Source: Streptomyces pinistramenti (lineage in GTDB: Bacteria; Actinomycetota; Actinomycetes; Streptomycetales; Streptomycetaceae). From it: DNA of 64,000 bases. The notes beneath the pieces were generated by a model, which saw only the letters and a program-made list of their open reading frames with translations, ran no database searches and was not told the DNA's origin. The stretch covers positions 20,435 through 84,434 of the forward strand of contig NZ_JAJCXB010000029.1 of the NCBI RefSeq assembly GCF_020564935.1, in the 5' to 3' direction. Shown here one piece after another: positions 45,701 to 53,144 of the stretch (position 1 is its first letter; every line of letters starts with the position of its first letter). The translations under genes were made by a program, and so were the position numbers.

Positions 45701-48700
45701 GCTGCCGTGCACGACCTGCAAGGGGCGGCTGTAGGCCGTCATGTCGAACGACGTCCGCAGCATCGGATGACGTTCGACGAGCTGCCGGACGACGGTGCGC
45801 AGCACGTCGAGGTCGAACGGCGCGCGGAGCCGTACCGACGCAATCGCGTGGTAGACGGCGGACTTCGCGGCGAAGTCGCGGTGGAAGATCATCCCTTCCT
45901 GGAGCAGGCTCAGCGGGAAGGCGTCCCGCACCTCGTCGGGAAGCCGCTCCCGGTCCTCCGCGTCGATCAGGGCGAACGGAGCGGTGGTCGGCACGTCGGG
46001 CTCCGGGCGCTTGCGCTCCACGGCGGCCGCGCAGTCCCCGATGACCGGGTTCTGGTGCAGATCGGCGACGGTGACGTCCAGCCCGCGGGTCTGGGCCCGG
46101 CTCACCACCATCACGCTGCGGATCGAGTCGCCGCCGAGCACGAAGTAGTTGTCGGCCCTCCCGACCCGGTCCACCCCGAGCACCGTGGCGACCGCGCCCG
46201 CCAGGATCTCCTCGGTTTCGGTGCGCGGAGCCACGTATGCGGCCGCGGACCGGCTCGCGGTCGTCGGTACGGGCAGTGCGGCCCGGTCGAGCTTGCCGTT
46301 GGCTGTCACGGGCAGCGCGTCGAGCACCATGACGGCGGCGGGGACCAGCAGCTCCGGCAGCCGGGTACGACAGTGTTCGATCAGCGCGCGGGGGCTCGGG
46401 GCCGGGCCGTCGGTGTCCTTGCCTGGCACCACGTAGGCCACCAGCCTGAGTTCCCCCGCCAGTGGCGAGGAGCCGCCGGGATCGTCGTCCCGCCGGGCGA
46501 TGACCACCGCGTGCTCGACCCCGGGGTGGGAGCGCAGCGCGCTCTCGACCTCGGCGGGTTCCACCCGGACGCCGCGGATCTTGACCTGGTCGTCGGCGCG
46601 GCCCAGGAATTCGAGGGTGCCGTCAGCCCGGCGGCGTGCCAGATCGCCGGTCCGGTACAGCCGGGAGCCCGCGGTGGCGAAGGGGTTGGGCACGAAGCGC
46701 TCTTCGGTGAGCTGTGGCTGACCGAGGTAACCGTCGGCGACACCGGCTCCACCGATGTAGAGCTCTCCGATCGCCCCGTCGGGAACCGGGCGGCGGCGGG
46801 CGTCCAGCACATGGGTCTGGGTCCGGGCGATCGGTGCCCCGATCGGCACGGAACCGTGCCACGGCCCGTCCCCGTCGAGCCAGTGGGCGGCGCTGCCGAC
46901 CACGGTCTCGGTCGGACCGTATTCGTTGACCACCTGGGCACCGGCGGCGTGGAACAGCGCGGCGCTCTCGGCGCGCAGCGCCTCGCCGCCGACCACGACC
47001 GTGCGCACGCTGCCGGTGATCTCCTCGGGACCGACCAGCTGGGCGACGATGTCCAGGTGCGTCGGTGTCAGCTTGACCAGGCTGAGGTCCCGCATGTCGC
47101 GCAGCACCGACACCAGTCCGGTCACCCCGACGGTTTCGGACAGCAGGATGACCCGCTGGCCGGTCAGCAACGGGCCGAGCAGGCCGGTCAGCGTCAGATC
47201 GAAGCTGATCGAGGTGTGCACCAGCGCGCCGCTGCCCTGGTCCAGTGCGTAGGCGGTGGCCGCCCAGGAGAGGTAGTTGACCAGACATCGGTGCGGGACG
47301 ACGACGCCCTGGGGCTGCCCGGTGGTGCCGGAGGTGTACAGCAGGTAGGCGGTGTCGTCCCCGGACACCGGCACATCGACCGGGGTCCGGGGGCGGCCGG
47401 CGAGTTCGGTGGGGTGCCCGTCCATCGCGAGCACCGGCAGCTCCAGCTCACCGAGCCGGTTCAGCACCGCTTTGGTGGCCAGCACCATCTTCGGCGCCGC
47501 GTGCCGGAGCACGAAGTCCACCCGGGCCGGCGGGTATCCGATGTCGACGGGGACGAACGCGGCGCCGGCCTTGAGCACGCCGAGCAGCGCGACCAGCAAT
47601 TCCGGGGACCGCCCGATGGACACCACCACCTTGTCACCGCGTGTCACTCCGGACACCATCAGGTGACGGGCCAACTGATTGGCTTTCGCGTCCAATTCGG
47701 CGTAGCTGAGTTCAGTGCCCTCGAACGCGACGGCGGCCCTGTCCGGCTGCCGGGACGCCTGCCTCGCGAACAGCTCGTGCACAGCCGCTGACGGGACCTC
47801 GGCAGCAGGACCGACGCCAGAGGCGAGCACCAGCTCCCGCTTCTCGGCGGAAAGCAGCTCGATCTCACCGATCCGGAGCGTCCCGTCCGCGAGGACCGCG
47901 CGAAGTGCAGTCGTGAAGCCGTCGGCGAGAGCCGTGGCGGTGGCGGGATCGACCAGGGCTGCGTCGTACTGAACCTCGATGTCGAGGGTGTGACCGGCCC
48001 GCACACAGCTCAGCTCCAGGTCGGCCGTGCCCGTCCTCCTCTCCTCGACGATCGTGTAGCGGACGCCGTCCGCCAGCACCGGCTCCGCGGCGACACGGAA
48101 GTCGAAACAGACGAGAGTGCTGCGTCCGAGGGCCCGGTGGCCGGCCAGCACGGCCGGGTCCAGGTGGTCGATCCGGTGCTCGGCGTCGCGGCGCCGGCCG
48201 GCGGTTTCCCTTGCGACGGAAAGGAATTCCTGCTCGGCCGTGAACTCGCCGCGAAGGGGTAACTCCCGTTCCAGCACACCCACCGTGTGGTCGATAGCAG
48301 GATGGCTCCGGCCGGACGAGGCCAGCAGGACCAGAGCGCTGTTCTCGCCCGCCAAGCGCCACACCATCACCCGGAACACGGCGTCCAGCACTGATTCGGC
48401 ATCGATCTCGTTGGCCGTGGCGAATTCATCGAGCGCGGTGGCGACCGAGACCGGCTCCGGGCGGTATGCCCGCCGATCGGGTTGATGCCCGGTGGTCCGG
48501 TCCGCACTGCTCAGCATGGAGCCGCTGTCGCCCTCGGCCAGCCGGTCGGCCCACACGGCACGCTCGGCGGCGCCGTCCGCAGCGGTGAGGAGTTCGTTGT
48601 GCCAAGCCGCGAAGTCGGCGTACTGCACAATGTCCGCCGCGGGCGGCAGCACTTCGTCACCCGCGTACGCGGCGGCCAGCTCCATGGCGACCAGACGTAA

Positions 48701-49144
48701 CGAACTCCGGTCGGCGATCATGACGTGCGCGGTGAGGATGAGGACCGCCCGGTCAGCCCCGACATCCGCGAGCAGTACCCGGAATCCCCGACCGGACCTG
48801 GGGTCGACCGACGCCCTTTCCACGGCCCCGAGTTCATCCAGCGCCGTGGTGAGTGCCGTACCTGGCCCCGAGGTCACCTCGGTGATGCGCAGCTCGATGT
48901 CGGCGGGATCGCCGATGACCTGAGTGGGCACCGACCTGCCCTCGCTGACAACAAGGCTCGTGTACAGCGACTCATGGCGACGCACCACTGCGGACAGCGC
49001 CGAGCGCAGTTTGGTGCGGTCCAGCCCGCCGTCCAGTGTCACCCAGACCTGCATTTCGCGGTGGGGGCCGACGGAGGATAATTGTGACCATTGTTGGCGC
49101 TGCTGTGGGGAAACAGCAAACCCTGGTTTGTTCGTCATTACCAT
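42737..49144 (-). CDS. blmX: NRPS C(degenerate)-A(Asn)-PCP-C-A(His)-PCP (blmX type)
   Basis: 2135 residues. C1 (1-440) carries AHVMIADRSS near residue 140 in place of HHxxxDG, so the second, catalytic His is Val. A1 (about 470-950) reads D-L-T-K-V-G-E-V-G-K (Asn), the same code as A2 of the BlmVI-type protein. PCP1 has LGGDSIRS near 1004. C2 has intact HHEIVDGWS near 1210. A2 reads D-S-A-L-I-A-E-V-W-K, a His-type code. PCP2 has IGGESLRA near 2071. It adds the second Asn and the His. The start is ATG at 49144, 5 bases after GGAGGT at 49150-49155; an ATG two codons on is worse spaced. The first ~150 codons include two TTA codons (22 and 149). It lies 39 bases after the acylase stop. Confidence 0.95.
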   Translation of the reverse strand: MVMTNKPGFAVSPQQRQQWSQLSSVGPHREMQVWVTLDGGLDRTKLRSALSAVVRRHESLYTSLVVSEGRSVPTQVIGDPADIELRITEVTSGPGTALTTALDELGAVERASVDPRSGRGFRVLLADVGADRAVLILTAHVMIADRSSLRLVAMELAAAYAGDEVLPPAADIVQYADFAAWHNELLTAADGAAERAVWADRLAEGDSGSMLSSADRTTGHQPDRRAYRPEPVSVATALDEFATANEIDAESVLDAVFRVMVWRLAGENSALVLLASSGRSHPAIDHTVGVLERELPLRGEFTAEQEFLSVARETAGRRRDAEHRIDHLDPAVLAGHRALGRSTLVCFDFRVAAEPVLADGVRYTIVEERRTGTADLELSCVRAGHTLDIEVQYDAALVDPATATALADGFTTALRAVLADGTLRIGEIELLSAEKRELVLASGVGPAAEVPSAAVHELFARQASRQPDRAAVAFEGTELSYAELDAKANQLARHLMVSGVTRGDKVVVSIGRSPELLVALLGVLKAGAAFVPVDIGYPPARVDFVLRHAAPKMVLATKAVLNRLGELELPVLAMDGHPTELAGRPRTPVDVPVSGDDTAYLLYTSGTTGQPQGVVVPHRCLVNYLSWAATAYALDQGSGALVHTSISFDLTLTGLLGPLLTGQRVILLSETVGVTGLVSVLRDMRDLSLVKLTPTHLDIVAQLVGPEEITGSVRTVVVGGEALRAESAALFHAAGAQVVNEYGPTETVVGSAAHWLDGDGPWHGSVPIGAPIARTQTHVLDARRRPVPDGAIGELYIGGAGVADGYLGQPQLTEERFVPNPFATAGSRLYRTGDLARRRADGTLEFLGRADDQVKIRGVRVEPAEVESALRSHPGVEHAVVIARRDDDPGGSSPLAGELRLVAYVVPGKDTDGPAPSPRALIEHCRTRLPELLVPAAVMVLDALPVTANGKLDRAALPVPTTASRSAAAYVAPRTETEEILAGAVATVLGVDRVGRADNYFVLGGDSIRSVMVVSRAQTRGLDVTVADLHQNPVIGDCAAAVERKRPEPDVPTTAPFALIDAEDRERLPDEVRDAFPLSLLQEGMIFHRDFAAKSAVYHAIASVRLRAPFDLDVLRTVVRQLVERHPMLRTSFDMTAYSRPLQVVHGSFETPLYFEDVRGLAEQEQDGRVSAWIDREKLRGFELHDYPLIRFMVHRRSDDDFQFTYGFHHEIVDGWSEALMITELFSHYFSLMFDEPLSIRPPKTGMNDAVALELDALGRQENYAFWNDYLADATLMRLPRTGTAAGPRADKGDREIVRIVVPVSQDLSDQLKQAATAHAMPLKSVLLAAHLAVMSAYGGNVDTLTYTVTNGRPETVDGSTAVGLFVNSLALRVRMAGGSWLELIEATLRSERQSMPYRRLPMAELKRHQGNEPLAETLFFFTNYHVFSVLDRWIERGIQHVANELYGESTFPFCGIFRLNRTTGQLEVRIEYDSLQFSAEVMESVRDCYVRVLTAIVADPAANYGTVDQLPARDRALLDGFTDGGRSPVPQRCLHEMVEDRASAAPDRVAVDFDGAVISYRALNERANQVAHGLRRRGVGREHAVGVFAGRSIDQIVFLLGVLKAGAAYLPLDPAQPDERAASLVADSGAEVVLVQQHLADRVPPEAEPFVVDHAFRAVGREPSRNPASGTGPANAAYVIYTSGSTGRPKGVVVEHRNVTASIAARNRAYPEPVDRFLLLSSFAFDSSVAGIFWTLSTGGTLVLPKEGTQLDPLSTSTVISRQRPTHTLGIPSLLGPLLEQSGPRELESLVRVITAGEAAPAALYEACRAKLPHGLLANEYGPTEATVWSTAWTGTEPGEQPQLPIGRPVANTRVQTLDQHGRQTPVAVAGELHIGGAAVSRGYLRQPAATAAVFQPDPWSAAPGARRYATGDLGRFLPTGDLEFLGRNDHQVKIRGFRVEPVEIEAVLDAHPALQRSIVMARGETGEKQLVAYVVPEPGERPAQPELQKYVRDRLPRYMVPSTFVVLDAVPLTSTGKVDRAQLPEPEPGAALPYTAPGTETERLLADIWSTVLKVDQVGVHHHFFDIGGESLRAMQAIAATNKLFRTGLSVRRLFDAPTIAEFALVVDEARTPGAEPAEANGVFPAAPAGGQA
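48698..48700 (-). promoter_or_regulatory. TTA (bldA-dependent) codon 149 of blmX-type gene
   Basis: A TTA leucine codon follows the degenerate HHxxxDG region of the first C domain. TTA is rare in Streptomyces and read only by the bldA tRNA, so its presence can make translation depend on developmental stage. This is the second TTA in the gene. Confidence 0.7.
49079..49081 (-). promoter_or_regulatory. TTA (bldA-dependent) codon 22 of blmX-type gene
   Basis: Codon 22 in the WSQLSS segment is TTA. The codons around it (CAA, ACA, GTT, AAA) are also unusually A/T-ending for this cluster. An early TTA is well placed to gate translation of the whole coupled operon. Confidence 0.75.
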
Positions 49145-49183
49145 CAGCCACCTCCGCTACAAGTGCGTGCGTTATCAGTTCGA

Positions 49184-51610
49184 CTACCGTCCCGTGACTA
49201 CGGTGGTATCCAGTGCGGGGTCCGCGAGGATATCCGGCCACGTGAACAAGCAGTTCCGTACTCTTCCCTGTGCGAACAGCCCTTGCTGGTCGGCGAAATG
49301 CGGTGAGCCCGGGTCAATGGACTCCGAGAAGGTGAGCAATCCCTTGGCCACCGGTCCGTGTTGGGTGAACTGCACTGCCAACAACATGCTGGTGCCCGTG
49401 TTGACCTGAAAGCCGTCCGACGGCTGGACCGGTTCTGTCGTGGTGCCCGGATCCGGGGTGTACTCCACGACGTTGAGCCCACCGAGTGCGTCGACAGTTC
49501 CCGGCATCGGCAGCCGCTTGCCACCTTTGTTCTCGTACTGCACGGAGCCGAGCGAGACGTCGAGCGGAAAGCCGGCGGCCTCCAGCTTGTGCTGCGCATC
49601 GGTGATCGCCGGTCCCAGTACCGCGGGATCCGGTTTCGGTGTACCCGGGGTGTGCACCGGATCGCGCGGATCGAACGCCTTGCTGAGCAGCGGGCCCGCT
49701 GACACCAGGGCATCGCGGTCGGCTGCCAGCACATTCGACATCACCTCGCGCCACAGCACGGCTCCTCTGCTGTCGGCCGAGAATCGACCGTCCCAGTTGC
49801 CGAGTACGTGGCAGGCTTTCGCCTCTCCGACGTGCGCACGGCACAGCTTGCGTACCGGACCGAGCAGCAGCCGGGAGCTCAGCGTTTCGTCGGACAGCAC
49901 CGCAGAAACGAGTTCGCCGGGATCGAAGCGGTGATCGGGGCCCTGCCCGGAGTCGGCGAGCTGGAGGGCGTTGAACCGCGCCCTGGCGTCCAACGCGGTC
50001 CGTTGTTCCCCCAGCAGCGCGGAAAAACCTTCAAGAGGGTGTTGCGGATTGGCGATCCACGGGCTGTTGTTCGCGTTGAAGACGTAGTCCCTGCGGGTGA
50101 GCTGCGGCCACCGGTTCGGCGGAAGCAGCCCCGGCGCGGCTGCTCCGGGGCTCTCCAGCCAGTCCTGCCGGGGATCACTGCCGTCCAGGAGGCCGATCGG
50201 GCTCGCCAACCACGCCTCGGTCGCCGCCTTTCCCAGATCGGGAGTGCTCGCGGGATCTCCGTACCAGGTGTCCCCGCTGCGATCGGCGGCCAGGGTGTTC
50301 AGCCACGGCGTGCCGTACCTCGCGTTCGCAGCAGCGACCTCGGCAACGCTGCCGGACTGCGCCATGGCAAGCCAGAAATCGAGCTCCCGGGTGTTGCCGG
50401 CGTTCGCATCACGGAAGGCGATCGCGCTGGTGGTACTCCACCCGTCGCCCGGATCCAGCGAGGAGAGGTCAACGATCGGCCCGTAGTCGGTTGACCACAA
50501 CGTCCTGGTGACCGCGCCGAGTCGGGAATCGGCGAGCTTGACCTGGATCGACAGGGTGGTCGGCCGCAGATGCAGGACGCGGTCACCGCTGCGATAGCTC
50601 GTTCGGTCTCCCGCGAGCAACTGGAGCTTGGCGAAGGTATAGCGGGCACCTGGTGCGACCGTATGGGTCCAGGCGACCTTCTCGTTGAAGCCGATCTGGA
50701 CTCCTGGCAGGCCGCCGACCCCGGAACCGTAGACGTTCAGCTCGCCGGGGACCGTGAGCTGGCACTCCCACAGTTGAAGCTCTCCCTGCCAGGGAAAATG
50801 CGGGTTGGCCAGCAGTGCCCCCCGGCCGGTGGACGATCGGTCGCCGCCGATCGCCCAGCCGTTGCTGCCCGGCCCCGAGCCAGGGGACTCCCGTAGCGCC
50901 CGCCGGACCGAGTCGGCCACGACGGCCGGTGGAACCCGCAGGCCCCGCGTGTGCCGTGGATCAGAGCGGTGGACGGCCGGTGGCTGCGCCACAGCGATGG
51001 CGGGCAGCATTGCCCGGCCGCTGGACGCGATCGCAAGATCCTGCTCGTAGGCAAGGAGATCCACGGCGGTGATGGGCGCGATCCACGGCTGCCCCGCGCA
51101 CCAGCCGTGGACGCCGCCCGGCCCGACCGTGGCCAGGTACCGGTTGTATCCGGCGGCGTAGCCCTCAAGCATGGACCGAGCACGGCTCGACAGCGTCGGA
51201 AGCGCCTGCCTTGCCTGGTCCACCAAGCGCAGGGCCCGATACCCGAAGTCGGACGCCAGATACTGGTCCTCCGGTCCGGGGCCGAGCCACCGCGCGCGCT
51301 CGCCCCGGACCTTGACCACCTGGTCCGCGAGATCACACAGCCGATCCTGGGCGTAAGCCCAGCCCTGACCGAACGCCACACTGCCCAGACTCGCCGCCCG
51401 GATGTGCGGGATCCCATAAGTCGTTCGCCGTATCTCGGCGCGGTAGCCGACCTCGGCGACCGCGAGCTGCCGGCCGGCGACGGGCGACGGCGCCGCGCCT
51501 GCCGACGCCGGGTCCGGTGAGACCACCGGCAACAACAACGCGATGACGGACACCACGGCCGGTAAAATCGGCGAGGCTCGGCGCCGGTATTTCTGAGCGT
51601 CAGGGATCAT
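49184..51610 (-). CDS. Secreted penicillin-acylase-family Ntn hydrolase (PvdQ/aculeacin acylase-like), first gene of the NRPS operon
   Basis: 808 residues. A Sec-type signal is visible: basic KYRRR, a hydrophobic run to about residue 30 and ASAGA as a likely cleavage region. The alpha part has RTTYGIPHIRA near 62 and WAYAQDRLCDLADQ near 84. The autoprocessing nucleophile is Ser249 in GPGSNGWAIGG. The beta part has NPHFPWQGELQLWE, GLPGVQIGFNEKVAWTHT and FNANNSPWIANPQHPLEGF, all typical of acylases that remove acyl chains from amides. It would act outside the membrane. It lies 39 bases upstream of blmX on the same strand, and no terminator is seen between them. The BlmVI-type FAAL suggests an acyl-peptide substrate (inference). 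Codon 16 is TTA. AGAGG lies 8 bases before the ATG at 51610. Confidence 0.9.
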   Translation of the reverse strand: MIPDAQKYRRRASPILPAVVSVIALLLPVVSPDPASAGAAPSPVAGRQLAVAEVGYRAEIRRTTYGIPHIRAASLGSVAFGQGWAYAQDRLCDLADQVVKVRGERARWLGPGPEDQYLASDFGYRALRLVDQARQALPTLSSRARSMLEGYAAGYNRYLATVGPGGVHGWCAGQPWIAPITAVDLLAYEQDLAIASSGRAMLPAIAVAQPPAVHRSDPRHTRGLRVPPAVVADSVRRALRESPGSGPGSNGWAIGGDRSSTGRGALLANPHFPWQGELQLWECQLTVPGELNVYGSGVGGLPGVQIGFNEKVAWTHTVAPGARYTFAKLQLLAGDRTSYRSGDRVLHLRPTTLSIQVKLADSRLGAVTRTLWSTDYGPIVDLSSLDPGDGWSTTSAIAFRDANAGNTRELDFWLAMAQSGSVAEVAAANARYGTPWLNTLAADRSGDTWYGDPASTPDLGKAATEAWLASPIGLLDGSDPRQDWLESPGAAAPGLLPPNRWPQLTRRDYVFNANNSPWIANPQHPLEGFSALLGEQRTALDARARFNALQLADSGQGPDHRFDPGELVSAVLSDETLSSRLLLGPVRKLCRAHVGEAKACHVLGNWDGRFSADSRGAVLWREVMSNVLAADRDALVSAGPLLSKAFDPRDPVHTPGTPKPDPAVLGPAITDAQHKLEAAGFPLDVSLGSVQYENKGGKRLPMPGTVDALGGLNVVEYTPDPGTTTEPVQPSDGFQVNTGTSMLLAVQFTQHGPVAKGLLTFSESIDPGSPHFADQQGLFAQGRVRNCLFTWPDILADPALDTTVVTGR
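51563..51565 (-). promoter_or_regulatory. TTA (bldA-dependent) codon 16 of the acylase gene
   Basis: In the signal peptide region (SPILPAVV) the Leu codon is TTA. It is the third TTA codon found in the first two genes of the operon. Confidence 0.75.
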
Positions 51611-51718
51611 GGACAGAGCCTCTCGCCTCCGACGGGCACAGCTATTCCCGAATCACGAAAAGCCTTTCGGTCCGCAGTGGAGCCCCCACCCCAGACCCCC
51701 AGCTCGGACTGATAGCAA

Positions 51719-51747
51719 TTACTACACACCGCCACCCACGAAAACAA
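51719..51747 (-). promoter_or_regulatory. Predicted sigma70-type promoter of the biosynthetic operon
   Basis: On the minus strand TTGTTT (51742-51747) and TAGTAA (51719-51724) are separated by exactly 17 bases. This resembles the HrdB-type consensus TTGACA-17-TANNNT. Transcription would start near 51711, leaving a leader of about 100 bases before the acylase ATG. It is the best-spaced pair I found in the low-GC region upstream of the operon. It is prediction only. Confidence 0.4.
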
Positions 51748-52059
51748 GAGGGCGGTAAGAACACTTTCCGGTCCCCGTCCTTTCGGTGCAGGCAGCAGCT
51801 GTGCCGACCGAATGAAAAGCGTCTGCGATCGGAAATCCTTTCGGAACCCGGGACTTGAGGTTCCAGAGAAATCAGTGCGCCGAATGGGAAGCAAGTGCAC
51901 GATGCGTTGCACTACAGAGTTCAAATGGAACGCGACCGCGCTCACCAACTCCACGGTCCGCACTGCCATCGAAATTTACCGGGAACTCGGGGCGAGCCCG
52001 GAAAGGCATTATTGAGCCGAAACTCTTTGGATATACATTCGATGACGTAGCGGACGCAC
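51748..52059. other. Low-GC intergenic region at the cluster boundary
   Basis: About 310 bases of clearly lower GC than the surroundings (AT-rich stretches near 51815-51850, 51910-51935 and 52010-52045). Short open frames exist on both strands but none has recognisable similarity or a convincing ribosome site. It probably holds upstream regulatory sequence for the operon. No operator or repeat that I can name stands out. Confidence 0.4.
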
Positions 52060-52265
52060 TCAGGTTCCGGGTCTCGGCCGGCTCGGTGCGGAAGTGACGG
52101 CGGCAGTGGCGCGAGGGCGGCGGCAGGCGCTGCGGGTGGCGGGGGCGCCGAACAGCGCCCGGCGCAGCGGGCTGTCATCGGCGGCGGGATCCAGGACGGC
52201 GACGACGCGGTGCGTCTGCCGGCAGGCGAGGCCGATCTCGTCGGCGGCGGGGAGTACCAGGGTCA
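52060..52265 (-). CDS. Small hypothetical protein, uncertain
   Basis: 68 residues from an ATG at 52265 preceded by GGAG at a 6-base spacing. The first ~45 residues (VLPAADEIGL, HRVVAVLDPAADD, SPLRRALFG) look protein-like; the tail is Arg/Pro/Ala rich and low in information. I do not recognise a family. It may be a remnant of a larger gene, since both flanks contain fragments. It points toward the operon promoter region, on the same strand. Confidence 0.3.
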
Positions 52266-52380
52266 TTGACGCTCCGTCTGGAAGACCATCACCGGGCACA
52301 GCCGCGAATGTCTGACCAAGGTGGCTCCACCGCCACGACCGCATCCTCAGCGCACCCCAACCCACCGCCCCCACCCACAA

Positions 52381-52551
52381 CTTGACGACGCCATCTCTAC
52401 CGTCAAGTACGAGGAAGTCCACTACGGCGTGTGGGTCTTCGGGAACGGCACCTTCACCAACAACGGCGACCGGGGCTGGAGCAACTGGGGTATGACCGGC
52501 TGGTTCGACAGCAGCAATGACGGCAAGACTGCCGCCTTCCAGCAGTCCTGA
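52381..52551 (+). pseudogene. C-terminal remnant of a small secreted-type protein
   Basis: An open frame of about 56 residues with aromatic, Gly- and Asn-rich content (YGVWVFGNGTF, GDRGWSNWGMTGWFD) ending at TGA 52549-52551. The composition is like small exported beta-rich actinobacterial proteins. The upstream part of the frame is Pro/His rich filler with no start or signal peptide, so the N-terminus seems lost. Family not identified. Confidence 0.3.
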
Positions 52552-52739
52552 CCGGCCCCTGGAGCCACCGGGCACCGTCGGCACACGTGGCGGCTGCCTG
52601 GACCAGATCGCTCCGATCAAGCCGATAGCGGGTAGGTTCCGTCGGCGTTCAGCGTGTGGAGCCGGGGAAGACTTCGAGCCGCTGTTCGCCGGGTGCCCGT
52701 GGGGCGAGGACGCTCTCGTAGTGGTGGTCGGTGGAGAGG

Positions 52740-52930
52740 TTCACCGATCGCTGAAGACGCCAGGCCAGTGCGGCGTCGACGGTGTCGGCCAGGCCACGGT
52801 GAGGGTACCGGCGTCCCATTCGATGGCGAGGGGGCCGGCCCAGGCAGGCAGCCTGAAGAGGTGGGGTGAGACGTCCTTCCGTCCCTTGATGCGTCCGCCT
52901 GCTACGGCGTGCCGCGAGCCTGCCCACCAC
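52740..52930 (-). pseudogene. Possible C-terminal gene fragment
   Basis: In one minus-strand frame, residues such as SPHLFRLPAWAGPLAIEWDAG and the ending PHWPGVFSDR before TGA (52740-52742) look like a genuine protein end. No start codon or conserved N-terminal part is present. Neighbouring frames in 52.6-53.05 kb show only composition-driven open frames. I cannot name the parent family. It is one of several fragments at the cluster boundary. Confidence 0.2.
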
Positions 52931-53059
52931 CTCGTACATCTGCTGCGGGGTCGACGGGGCGCCGGAAAGCGGCCCTTGCGCCGTTTCTGTGCTCAGTCCG
53001 TCGAGCAAGAAGTGCCATGCCCGCCACCTCGGCGGCGGGCACCAAACCGGTCGCACTCA

Positions 53060-53094
53060 TGACGGAGGCGGTATGTGCCATGCCGCCTCCGTCA
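53060..53094 (-). terminator. Hairpin downstream of the S8 protease gene
   Basis: A perfect 12-bp inverted repeat, TGACGGAGGCGG and CCGCCTCCGTCA, surrounds an 11-base loop. It lies about 50 bases beyond the protease stop codon. No T-run follows, which is usual for Streptomyces terminators. It may work in both directions. Confidence 0.6.
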
Positions 53095-53144
53095 CGGCCG
53101 TCATGCGCCGTCATGAACCATCCGCCGGGCGGTGGCCGGAGTGT

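Noticed and set aside
51607..51969. Open frame of 120 codons upstream of the acylase on the minus strand
   Set aside because: No similarity or plausible ribosome site, composition is mixed, and it overlaps the predicted promoter and the acylase start.
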